DNA from: Methyloceanibacter sp.
GTDB lineage: Bacteria > Pseudomonadota > Alphaproteobacteria > Rhizobiales > Methyloligellaceae
Direction: 5' to 3'
DNA: 23,679 nucleotides
Assembly (NCBI GenBank): GCA_016649675.1
Contig: JAENXG010000011.1
Location: 1 to 23,679, forward strand
Of the stretch, positions 4,980 to 12,617 are shown in pieces. Numbering within the stretch: the stretch's first letter is position 1; the number at the start of each line of letters is the position of its first letter. The translations under genes were made by a program, and so were the position numbers. Below the pieces are notes generated by a model, which was not told the DNA's origin, did no database searches, and saw only the letters and a list, made by a program, of their open reading frames with translations.

Positions 4980-7784
4980 TCAGCTGCCTTCCGGGACGCG
5001 GGCGGCAAGGCTTCGCCGGAGACCCTCAAGCGCGGCGAAGGGCGAGTTCTCCATCGCCTTCGTTCGCTCGGGCTTAGCCTGCGCCATCGGGCGATGCTGC
5101 TGGTTCCGCTGGGCCGATTGCGCCTTTTGCTGGCGCCTGGGCCTGTGACTGGGGCGCGTGGCTTGGTGGCCCTCTTTGCGCTTCCCGGGACGCCAGACCT
5201 CCTCAAATTCCAGTGCTGGCGGCGGGGCCTCCGGCGTCTTGTGGCCGGCGGGCTCCTGACCTTCAGAGGCTGCGGCAAGCGCTTCTGCCTGAGCCGCCGC
5301 ATCGGGGGCTTGCGCCAGCTTTCGCCTCTCGCGCCTGAAACCGAGCGCCTTCAGGATCGAGGCAAACTCCTCGCCGGAGCAGCCGACCACCGACATGAGC
5401 TCGGGCACCACGCGGAAGCTGCCATCGCCGGTCGCCCCTGTTGGCGCGACCCCGCCCCCTTCCGCCGCGCGGAAGGCAATGCGGGCGCGGATGAGGTCGG
5501 AAAGCCGTTCCAGCATGTCGATGCGGACCGCGCGGGACCCGGCCACATGGAAGCCGGCGGCCCGCCAATAAGGCTCAGGGACGCCCTCGCTCGCCTCGAC
5601 CGAGGTCAGGCCCTGCTTGGGCCGTGCGGGCAGCGCCTCGCCATCGAGGCCGTGATCACGGCCCGCATGAAGCGCCCAGAGCAGCAAGATCAGGTCTGCG
5701 GCCGCGGGCTTGAGCAGCGTGGGGATATAGATATTGAAGGCGCCGAAGCGGACGCCATACTGCCTGAGCTGGGCACGGGCGGCCTGATCGAGGGCCTTGA
5801 TCTCGTCGGCGGCCGTATCGCGGCGGAGCACGCCGAGATTCTCGCATAATTGATAGGCGAGCCCGCGGGCAAGACCGGAGAGATCGGACGCTTCGCTGAG
5901 GGCGATCAGCGGCTTCAGCTTGGTGCCGAGCTCAGAAGCGAGCCAGGCCTCGAGCCGCTTCAGCACGCGGTCGCGCTCGGGCGCCACGAGATGCTCGTCG
6001 GCGATGGGTTGGATGCGTGGCTTGAGCGCCGTCTCGCCCCGCTCAAGACGCGCAATCTCAGATCCCGCCCATATGATCCGGCCATTGGCGTTGAGCGCGA
6101 TGGCGTCGTTGGGGGCGGCCACCAGCGCGTCGGCGCGCAGCGACAGCTCGCGCGCCAGCACTTGAGCGGCGGCATGGCGCGCCGCGCGTCCGTGAATGCC
6201 GTCGCTCGAGGCGTCGGGCGTGAAGCGGAAGCCGTCGAGGCGTCCGACATAATGGTTCTCGACCAGGATAAGACCGTCGCTGCCGATCTCGGCCACGATC
6301 TCCTCCTTGTCGCGCAAGCGGCGCATCAGCACGCTCGTCCGCCGGTCGACGAAGCGCTGCGTCAGACGCTCGTGCAGCGCGTCGGAAAGCGTGTCCTCGA
6401 TGGCCCTAGTGCGGCCCTGCCAGTGCTCAGGATCGTCGAGCCATTCCGCGCGGTGCGACACGAAGGTCCAGGTGCGGATCTGAGCTAGGCGATTGGAGAG
6501 GGTGTCGAGGTCGCCGTCGGTGCGATCGGCCTGGGCCACCTGGTGGGCGAACCAGTCGGCCGAGATCTTGCCTTCATCGCTCATGACGAAGCGATAGAGC
6601 GTGGCGACGAGCTCGGCATGGCTCGCAGCCGAGATCTTGCGGTAGTCGGGGATCTGGCACATTTCCCACAGAAGCCCGACGGAAGCAGGTCCCTGCGCCA
6701 TGTCGCGCACGGCCGGATCGAGGCTCACATTTTCCAGCGCGAGCACGTCGTCCACCATGCGGGCGCGGGTCAGCCGGGGATGGTCGGGCGTGACGCGCAA
6801 GCTCTCCTTCAGCCTCTCGATCGACGTGAAATCAAGCTTGCGGCTGCGCCATTGCAGCACGCCGACCTGGTCGAAGGAATGGTTCTCGAGCCGGTCGACG
6901 AGGTCGGGTTCGAAGAGGGCGGCCTGGCCGGTCACCCCGAACGTGCCGTCGTTCATGTGGCGGCCTGCCCGCCCTGCGATCTGGCCAAGCTCGGCCGGCG
7001 TCAGGTTGCGGTGAGACTGGCCATCGAATTTGCGCATGCCGGCGAAGGCCACGTGGTCGAGGTCGAGATTGAGCCCCATGCCGATGGCGTCGGTCGCCAC
7101 GAGAAAGTCGACGTCGCCGTTCTGGTAAAGGGCGACCTGGGCATTGCGGGTGCGCGGGCTGAGCGCGCCAAGCACAACCGCGGCGCCGCCGCGTTGGCGC
7201 CTAACCAGCTCGGCGACGGCGTAAACATCGTTGGCGGAAAAGGCGACGATGGCCGAGCGGCGGGGAAGCCGCGTGATCTTCTTGTCGGCGGCATAGGTGA
7301 GCTGCGAGAGGCGCGGCCGCGAGACGAGATTGGCGCCGGGAAGCACCTCGCGGATCGCATCGCGCATGGTCGCGGCGCCAAGCAGGAGTGTCTCGTTCAA
7401 GCCCCGCGCATGGAACAGCCGCTCGGTGAAGACGTGGCCGCGCTCGCCGTCGGCGGCAAGCTGCACCTCGTCGATGGCGACGAAGTCGGCCTCAAGATCG
7501 AGCGGCATGGCCTCGACGGTGCAGACATAGAAGCGCGGCGAGGGGGGCTTGATCTTCTCCTCCCCGGTGATGAGCGCGACCTGGCCGGCCCCGACACGGG
7601 CAACGACCTTGTCGTAGACCTCGCGCGCGAGCAGCCTGAGCGGCAGCCCGATGATGCCAACGTCGTGGGCGAGCATGCGCTCGATGGCGAGGTGGGTCTT
7701 GCCGGTGTTGGTCGGGCCAAGAACCGCCGTGACGCCGCGTCCGCGCTGGAGATTGGCAGAATTTAGGGGGTGGGACCGGCTCAT
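4980..7784 (-). CDS. SUV3-like ATP-dependent RNA helicase
   Basis: The 934-residue protein resembles the mitochondrial SUV3 helicase and its alphaproteobacterial relatives. Visible motifs are Walker A GPTNTGKT (residues 23-30), the SUV3-type Walker B variant DEVQ (105-108), GAATMR (motif III region), ATDAIGMGLNLDL, and QIAGRAGRH (motif VI) near residue 270. Family knowledge: SUV3 unwinds RNA and works with exoribonucleases in RNA decay; the bacterial partner is not shown here. After the helicase core comes a long all-helical region. The last 130 residues or so are low-complexity, first Ala/Glu/Pro-rich and then strongly basic (RKEGHQATRPSHRPRRQQK), probably a disordered RNA-binding tail. It is followed after eight bases by the S4-protein gene. 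ATG 7784 starts directly before the core, which fits. Confidence 0.9.
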   Translation of the reverse strand: MSRSHPLNSANLQRGRGVTAVLGPTNTGKTHLAIERMLAHDVGIIGLPLRLLAREVYDKVVARVGAGQVALITGEEKIKPPSPRFYVCTVEAMPLDLEADFVAIDEVQLAADGERGHVFTERLFHARGLNETLLLGAATMRDAIREVLPGANLVSRPRLSQLTYAADKKITRLPRRSAIVAFSANDVYAVAELVRRQRGGAAVVLGALSPRTRNAQVALYQNGDVDFLVATDAIGMGLNLDLDHVAFAGMRKFDGQSHRNLTPAELGQIAGRAGRHMNDGTFGVTGQAALFEPDLVDRLENHSFDQVGVLQWRSRKLDFTSIERLKESLRVTPDHPRLTRARMVDDVLALENVSLDPAVRDMAQGPASVGLLWEMCQIPDYRKISAASHAELVATLYRFVMSDEGKISADWFAHQVAQADRTDGDLDTLSNRLAQIRTWTFVSHRAEWLDDPEHWQGRTRAIEDTLSDALHERLTQRFVDRRTSVLMRRLRDKEEIVAEIGSDGLILVENHYVGRLDGFRFTPDASSDGIHGRAARHAAAQVLARELSLRADALVAAPNDAIALNANGRIIWAGSEIARLERGETALKPRIQPIADEHLVAPERDRVLKRLEAWLASELGTKLKPLIALSEASDLSGLARGLAYQLCENLGVLRRDTAADEIKALDQAARAQLRQYGVRFGAFNIYIPTLLKPAAADLILLLWALHAGRDHGLDGEALPARPKQGLTSVEASEGVPEPYWRAAGFHVAGSRAVRIDMLERLSDLIRARIAFRAAEGGGVAPTGATGDGSFRVVPELMSVVGCSGEEFASILKALGFRRERRKLAQAPDAAAQAEALAAASEGQEPAGHKTPEAPPPALEFEEVWRPGKRKEGHQATRPSHRPRRQQKAQSAQRNQQHRPMAQAKPERTKAMENSPFAALEGLRRSLAARVPEGS

Positions 7785-8126
7785 CTCAGGCTGACCTCAA
7801 CATCCGGTCGCTGGGACCGAACGGAACGAGGGGGGAACGAAGCTCGTCCGAATCGCTGACTCTGCCCATTCGGATTTCGTTCCTGGCAGGATCGGCAAGC
7901 GGGCGTGCTCTCGCGATCGGATCAGGGCGAAGCCGCTCCATGAGGGCTCTGATCACCAAATCTAGGGTTCGCTCTCGGGTCTCTCAAGCCCTCAGGAAGG
8001 CAAGGGGAACGAAGCACAGACGAATCAGGAGGGTGTTAATTTTCATCATCTGTTCCCTACTACATGTTGGGATTGAGGGCTTGTCCGTTAACCCTTGGGC
8101 CTCCGCCCGGAGGTCTTTTCGAGGTT
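7785..8126. other. 342-bp intergenic region with short repeated motifs
   Basis: No gene is supported here. The region repeats a motif around GGAACGAA followed by CGAAT. Copies lie at 7832-7853 and 8004-8028, an inverted copy at 7868-7883, and a partial copy at about 7821-7830. The arms 7834-7853 and 7868-7883 can form an imperfect hairpin. A second inverted pair is GATCAG/CTGATC (7920-7925/7949-7954). A hairpin CCTCCG/CGGAGG (8100-8105/8108-8113) is followed by TCTTTT on the plus strand, but no plus-strand gene ends there. The helicase promoter must lie in this region. Confidence 0.4.
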
Positions 8127-8999
8127 CTAGGGCTCTGCGCTTGCGCGGCGCGCGCCCGCCACCTCGATCGACGTTACCAGCGCCGAGCCATAGCCCACCG
8201 GCGTCGGCAACACAATCCGATAGGGCACGTACATGAAGGTGCCCCGCACGGGGATGAGCCAGACCTCGATCTCATCGCTCTGCGACATGAGCCTGATGCC
8301 TGGATTGTCAGGCTGGTAACCCGCGATCGGGATGAACTTGACCTGGCAGATCACGGCCGGTCCGGCATATCCCGTCGGCGTCGTTCTTGGCACGTTGACC
8401 GCCCGCTTCGGCGTCAGCACGAGATCGAAGCGCTGCTTGCCGTCGAACACAGGCAAGGTCTGATTGCAGACCTTGAGATCGCCGTTCGGATTCTCGGAAT
8501 GGGCGCTGAGAAAGGCGCCGCTCATGGGATCGAGCACGCCCTCGAGCTGCTCCTTGGTGACCGGAATGGTGCGGGCATTGGGCTGCTTGTCGGGAAAGAT
8601 CGAGATCTGCGTCACGGCCCGGCTGCCGAAGGTCATGCGCAGCTGCTCGGTCTTCCTGCCGCCGTCCGAATAGCTGAGCGCGTACATAGCGGGTTCAGGC
8701 CCGGCGCTCGTCACGCGCCCGGCGCTGGCCGTCGTGCCGTTCCATTCATAGACAAGACCTTGCAGAATGGAGAACCGGCCTTCGCCGCGCATCTCGTAGT
8801 CGTCGCCGCGGAAGACCGTGGTGAGGCGAAAGTCGCCAAGATTGAAGCCCGCGAGATCGACGCGGTAGACGGCGACGATCCGGCTTGTCGCGGCAAGACT
8901 ATTCTCGGCATAGGCGGTTTCGGCCGTGAAATTGCCGCCGAGCCCGCAGGTCAGGACGGCAACGGCCGCAAGGCTCAAGCACTGTCGCGCTGCCTGCAT
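8127..8999 (-). CDS. Exported DUF3108-family protein
   Basis: The 290-residue protein has a signal peptide (AARQCLSLAAVAVLTCGLGG, cleavage probably near AYA-EN). It then has a beta-rich body of the DUF3108 type (VYRVDLAGFNLGDFRL at its start, VWLIPVRGTFMYVPYRI near the end). Function of the family is not established; these proteins are periplasmic or outer-membrane-associated. I chose ATG 8999, preceded by GGAG, over the TTG at 9017. It is divergent from rpmB with about 225 bases between the two starts, an arrangement I recall from related genomes. The stop (TAG 8129-8127) is followed by the repeat-rich gap. Confidence 0.8.
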   Translation of the reverse strand: MQAARQCLSLAAVAVLTCGLGGNFTAETAYAENSLAATSRIVAVYRVDLAGFNLGDFRLTTVFRGDDYEMRGEGRFSILQGLVYEWNGTTASAGRVTSAGPEPAMYALSYSDGGRKTEQLRMTFGSRAVTQISIFPDKQPNARTIPVTKEQLEGVLDPMSGAFLSAHSENPNGDLKVCNQTLPVFDGKQRFDLVLTPKRAVNVPRTTPTGYAGPAVICQVKFIPIAGYQPDNPGIRLMSQSDEIEVWLIPVRGTFMYVPYRIVLPTPVGYGSALVTSIEVAGARRASAEP

Positions 9000-9109
9000 G
9001 GCTCCAACCCCTAGCAAGAGTGCCCGCTGCTAGAGCCCCCCACCCGCATATGTCGGGTTATTTGCCAGATTCGTCAATTGCGAGCATGGTCGCCGTTTGT
9101 GGCGGCGCC

Positions 9110-9138
9110 TTGACCACAACGGGCAGTCCCCGTATATC
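9110..9138 (+). promoter_or_regulatory. Sigma-70-type promoter for rpmB
   Basis: TTGACC (9110-9115) and TATATC (9133-9138) are separated by exactly 17 bases. They lie about 90 bases before the rpmB start, on its strand. This is the best promoter match in the window. A start near 9145 would give a leader of about 80 bases. Confidence 0.6.
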
Positions 9139-9226
9139 TCGGCCCGTCGGTTGTGAAGCTTTTTGCGGGAAATCGCTTAAGCCTCCATCGGCTTCCACCG
9201 AATTTCGGAGAGAAGGATCAAGGACC

Positions 9227-9532
9227 ATGGCCCGTCGCTGCGAGCTCACCGGCAAAGCCGTGCTCACCGGCAACAATGTGAGCCATGCCAAGAGGCGCAC
9301 CAAGCGCCGCTTCCTGCCCAACCTTTGCAGCGTCACGCTCCAGAGCGAGGCGCTGAAGAAGCGCGTGCGCCTGACCATCAGCGCGCACGCCTTGCGCTCG
9401 GTGGAGCATCGCGGCGGGCTGGATGCCTTTCTGTTGAAGGCGGGCGATGAGGATCTGTCGCTGAAAGCGCGCCGCCTCAAGCGCGATATCGCCAAGGCCA
9501 ACGCCGCTCAGCCACAAGCGGCCGCCTCCTAA
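9227..9532 (+). CDS. rpmB: 50S ribosomal protein L28
   Basis: The 101-residue protein begins MARRCELTGKAVLTGNNVSH, followed by AKRRTKRRFLPNL. This is the standard start of L28 in alphaproteobacteria, and the length is typical of the longer form in that class. It is a structural protein of the large ribosomal subunit. ATG 9227 is fixed by the family and is preceded by AAGGA; the frame stays open far upstream, but that part is leader. A good promoter lies at 9110-9138. The stop TAA (9530-9532) overlaps the stop of the convergent phytase-like gene (TAG on minus, 9531-9529). Confidence 0.95.
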   Translation: MARRCELTGKAVLTGNNVSHAKRRTKRRFLPNLCSVTLQSEALKKRVRLTISAHALRSVEHRGGLDAFLLKAGDEDLSLKARRLKRDIAKANAAQPQAAAS

Positions 9533-10611
9533 TCAGGCCGCATCCCGGCGGCCACCGGCTGACCTTCCGGCATCGCGAATTGCATGATCAGGGTGCGCTG
9601 TAGCGCGCTGAAATTGTCGTCCGACATAAGCGTGATGATGGTCTCGCCCGAGGCCCGGCGATGGACGGCGATCGCCTCCATATTGTCGATGTTCAAGCTG
9701 TCGGTGGCTTCGAGCAGGACCTCGCCCACGATCAGGGCGCCGGGCTTGATCTCGCTTGCCGCGACGCGGCGAATGCGCATCTTGATCCCCTCACTGTAAC
9801 GGAAACGGCGCTCGAGCACGACGATGCCGCCGTCGGGAAGGGCGGCGGCGTCGGTGATGTCGAAGCCTTCGAGGCGCTGCAACGCGATCCCTCCCGGGGT
9901 CGGACCGCCGATCAGCCAGCCTTGCAGGTTGCCGTTCTTGTCGATCAGCCGCTCGGAGAAGGCGACCAGGGTGCCTTTGAGCTTGCCCGCGCGGATCACC
10001 GTCATCGCCTCGATGCCGCGATTGGCGTTCATCGCCTTGGCCCCGGGCGGCAGGGGGATCGCCCCGTTCGGCGGCCCGAAGCTTTGTTGGGTGAAGGGAT
10101 AGCGCGCGATGCGGTGCTTGCGCTCGAAGGAGACGAGGGCCGTGCCTTGCTTGGTGTCGCCGTCGATTAGCGTCATGCCTTCCGAGTCACGATCGGCGTC
10201 GTCGATGAGCGGCTTTCCGCCCGCCCCCAAGAGCGGACCGAGGACGACATTGCTCAGGCCTTTGAGTTTCCGTCCGTCATAGTCGAGATTGGCCCTGAGC
10301 CAGGTGCCGGCATCGGAGATGGCAAGAAGCGTCGTGCCTGACGGATCCAGCGCCATCGCCGAGTAGCCGCCGAAGTAGCTCGACTTGGCGTAGAGATTGA
10401 GCCCGCCCCTGAAGACGAGCTTGCCGAACTCCTTGCGCTCGGGGTTGTCGCGGTCGAAGTCGATGGGAATGGCGGTGACGGTGGTGGTGGTCGGCTGATC
10501 GAGCACCGTCAGCGGCTTGTCGGCAAGCGCCGGGACGATGATGAGGCTTGCCGCGGTGGCAACCAGCGCGGCCGCGAGATAGCGCAAGCGCCTGCGGGAG
10601 AAGGGCGTCAC
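9529..10611 (-). CDS. Exported esterase/phytase-like beta-propeller protein
   Basis: The protein matches the 'esterase-like activity of phytase' family: FGGYSAMALDP, LLAISDAGTWL, DSEGMTLI, NRGIEAMTVI, DGGIVVLERRF and NIDNMEAIAVH mark the repeated blades. It has a signal-type hydrophobic N terminus (YLAAALVATAASLIIVPALA). The reaction is not known with certainty; relatives are annotated as phosphoesterase- or phytase-like. The start is uncertain. The frame is open to 10710, but everything before codon GTG 10611 is the 105-bp palindromic repeat. GTG 10611 has no clear ribosome site. ATG 10671, inside the repeat, would add 20 repeat-encoded residues. The gene ends by overlapping rpmB tail to tail by four bases. 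Confidence 0.78.
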   Translation of the reverse strand: MTPFSRRRLRYLAAALVATAASLIIVPALADKPLTVLDQPTTTTVTAIPIDFDRDNPERKEFGKLVFRGGLNLYAKSSYFGGYSAMALDPSGTTLLAISDAGTWLRANLDYDGRKLKGLSNVVLGPLLGAGGKPLIDDADRDSEGMTLIDGDTKQGTALVSFERKHRIARYPFTQQSFGPPNGAIPLPPGAKAMNANRGIEAMTVIRAGKLKGTLVAFSERLIDKNGNLQGWLIGGPTPGGIALQRLEGFDITDAAALPDGGIVVLERRFRYSEGIKMRIRRVAASEIKPGALIVGEVLLEATDSLNIDNMEAIAVHRRASGETIITLMSDDNFSALQRTLIMQFAMPEGQPVAAGMRPD

Positions 10612-10612
10612 G

Positions 10613-10717
10613 CTAGAGCGAAATCCGTTCAGGTTGAATCGCGATTTCGCTCTAGGCTTTTGTTTGAGCATGATCTTTTCGGAAAACCGGTTCCCACTTT
10701 TCCGGATCATGCTCTAG
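10613..10717. repeat. 105-bp palindromic repeat (two hairpins, CTAG ends) between cobT and the phytase-like gene
   Basis: The element has two inverted repeats. The first is CTAGAGCGAAATC/GATTTCGCTCTAG (10613-10625/10643-10655, 13 bp perfect). The second is GAGCATGATC/GATCATGCTC (10666-10675/10705-10714). CTAG stands at both outer ends. I recognise this as a common dispersed intergenic repeat of rhizobial genomes. A shortened, diverged copy lies at 14859-14894. The cobT stop codon (TAG, 10716-10714) is formed by the repeat end. Confidence 0.8.
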
Positions 10718-12615
10718 TTGAGCTTCCGGCGCCTGCCCCGCGCGGCGCCTGGCACCGCGCGATGCAGCTGCCGCCAGGCAAGGTCCTCGTCGAACAGCTC
10801 GGCAAGCTTCTCGGTCATGACGCCGGCAAGCTCCTCGGCGTCGGTGACGGTGACGGCGCGCCGGTAATAGCGGGTGACGTCATGGCCGATGCCGATGGCA
10901 AGAAGCTCCACGGAGGAGCGGGTCTCGATCTCCTCGATCACCTGGCGGAGATGACGCTCCAAATATGACCCGGAATTGACGGAGAGGGTGGAATCGTCGA
11001 CTGGCGCCCCGTCCGAGATCATCATCAGGATGCGCCGCTGCTCGGGCCTTGCCAGTAGGCGCTGATGCGCCCAAGCGAGCGCCTCGCCGTCGATATTCTC
11101 CTTGAGCAGGCCTTCCCGCATCATCAGCCCGAGATGGCGGCGCGACCTGCGCCAGGGGGCGTCGGCGGACTTGTAGACGATATGGCGGAGGTCGTTGAGC
11201 CGGCCGGGCAGTGGCGGCTTCAGCGCGTTCAGCCACTCTTCGCGCGAATGGCCGCCCTTCCAGGCGCGTGTCGTGAAACCGAGGATCTCGACCTTGACGC
11301 CGCAACGCTCCAAGGTCCGCGCGAGAATATCGGCGCAGCAGGCGGCCACCATGATCGGGCGGCCGCGCATCGAGCCGGAATTGTCGAGAAGCAGCGTGAC
11401 CACGGTGTCGCGAAAGTCGGTCTCGCGCTCCTGCTTGAAGGTGAGGGGATGCATGGGATCGACGATGACTCGGGCGAGCCGCGCCGCATCGATCGTGCCT
11501 TCGTCGAGGTCGAAATCCCAGCCGCGGTTCTGCTGGGCGAGAAGCCGCCGCTGCAGCCGGTTGGCGAGCCGCGCTACGGCGCCGTGCAGCGCCTGCAGCT
11601 GCTTATCGAGAAAGGCGCGCAAGCGGTCGAGCTCGTCCGCGTCGCACAAATCCTCGGCGTTGACGATCTCGTCATAGGCGCGGGTGAAGACCTTGTAGCC
11701 GAAGGCCTCGGGATCCTCGAGCACCGAGAGATTGGGGCGCCAGGTCTCCGAACGGCGCGGCAGCTCGGAGGTATCGGTATCGCGGTTGAGACGGTCGGTC
11801 GAGCCGTCGTCGCTGTCGTCGAGCGAGTCATCGCCCTGTGACTCCTGCTCGGCGCGGGCATCTGAGGAGAGATCGGCACGCTCCTGCCCTTCGGCGTTCT
11901 CCTCCTCGCCATCGGCAGCATTCGGATCGGCCTCGCTCTCATTGGCCGATTTGTCCTCATCCTCGCGCTGGTCGAGTTGGTCGGCGAGATTGAGGGCCAC
12001 GAGCAGGTCCCGGGTCAGCCGCCCGAAGGCCTCCTGGTCGAACAGCATCTCCGGCATGCGGTCGAGCACGGTGCGGGCGCGGCCCTCGATCCAGGGGCGC
12101 CAAAGATTGACCACGGCGCGGGCCTTTGCCGGGGGCGTCTGGCCGGTCAATGTCTCGCGCACGAGAAGTCCTAGCGCATCGGACAGCGGCGCCTCGGAGC
12201 GGTCGGTCGCCTCGGCGAAGCGGCTCCGCTCGTAGCGCTGCTCCATGCGAGCGGCGAGATTTGCCGCCACGCCCTGCATGCGCTTGGCCCCGATCGCCTC
12301 GACGCGCGCCTGCTCGATCGCCTCGAACACGGCGCGCGCCTCGCCGCCGGGGGGCGCCAAGGCCTCATGCAGGCGCGGGTCGTGGCAGGCGACGGAGAGG
12401 GCAGCCGCGTCGGCATGGCCGCGGATCACGGCGATCTCCGCCTTGCTCGGAATGCGCGAAGGCTCAGGCAGTCGCGCCGTCTTGCCGGACAGCCCGGGAG
12501 GCTCGCTCGTGAACACCACCTCGACGCCGCTGTCGGCGGCAATCGAGCGGGTGGTCAGCGTCACGGCGCGTTTGAAGGGATCGAGCGGCGCCTCTTTACG
12601 CCGGGTGAGCGACAT
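10714..12615 (-). CDS. cobT: Cobaltochelatase subunit CobT
   Basis: The 633-residue protein has the CobT plan. It has an N-terminal domain, a very acidic linker (about residues 213-275, many Glu/Asp runs), and a C-terminal von Willebrand A domain with the MIDAS motif DNSGS near residue 409. ISDGAPVDDST comes later. Family knowledge: CobT and the AAA+ protein CobS form the chaperone-like part of aerobic cobaltochelatase, which inserts cobalt into hydrogenobyrinic acid diamide with CobN. No cobN or other cobalamin gene is present here. ATG 12615 (MSLTRRKEAPLDPF) lies two bases after the cobS stop, so the two are translationally coupled. The stop codon lies inside the end of the 105-bp repeat. 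Confidence 0.93.
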   Translation of the reverse strand: MSLTRRKEAPLDPFKRAVTLTTRSIAADSGVEVVFTSEPPGLSGKTARLPEPSRIPSKAEIAVIRGHADAAALSVACHDPRLHEALAPPGGEARAVFEAIEQARVEAIGAKRMQGVAANLAARMEQRYERSRFAEATDRSEAPLSDALGLLVRETLTGQTPPAKARAVVNLWRPWIEGRARTVLDRMPEMLFDQEAFGRLTRDLLVALNLADQLDQREDEDKSANESEADPNAADGEEENAEGQERADLSSDARAEQESQGDDSLDDSDDGSTDRLNRDTDTSELPRRSETWRPNLSVLEDPEAFGYKVFTRAYDEIVNAEDLCDADELDRLRAFLDKQLQALHGAVARLANRLQRRLLAQQNRGWDFDLDEGTIDAARLARVIVDPMHPLTFKQERETDFRDTVVTLLLDNSGSMRGRPIMVAACCADILARTLERCGVKVEILGFTTRAWKGGHSREEWLNALKPPLPGRLNDLRHIVYKSADAPWRRSRRHLGLMMREGLLKENIDGEALAWAHQRLLARPEQRRILMMISDGAPVDDSTLSVNSGSYLERHLRQVIEEIETRSSVELLAIGIGHDVTRYYRRAVTVTDAEELAGVMTEKLAELFDEDLAWRQLHRAVPGAARGRRRKLN

Positions 12616-12617
12616 CG

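Noticed and set aside
6543..7766. Long open frame (407 codons) on the plus strand
   Set aside because: It lies entirely opposite the SUV3-like helicase, whose motifs are unmistakable. Its translation is rich in His, Arg and Ala without domain features, as expected for the antisense of GC-rich coding DNA.
8100..8120. Hairpin CCTCCG/CGGAGG followed by TCTTTT on the plus strand
   Set aside because: No plus-strand gene ends here. Read for the minus-strand DUF3108 gene, the hairpin is not followed by a T tract, so I do not call a terminator.
7940..8236. Plus-strand open frame of 98 codons in the gap after the helicase
   Set aside because: It is Arg/Ser-rich with no recognisable domain. Its second half is antisense to the DUF3108 gene, and it has no clear ribosome site.
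8064..9014. Plus-strand open frame of 316 codons
   Set aside because: It is antisense to the DUF3108 gene, which has a signal peptide and family motifs.
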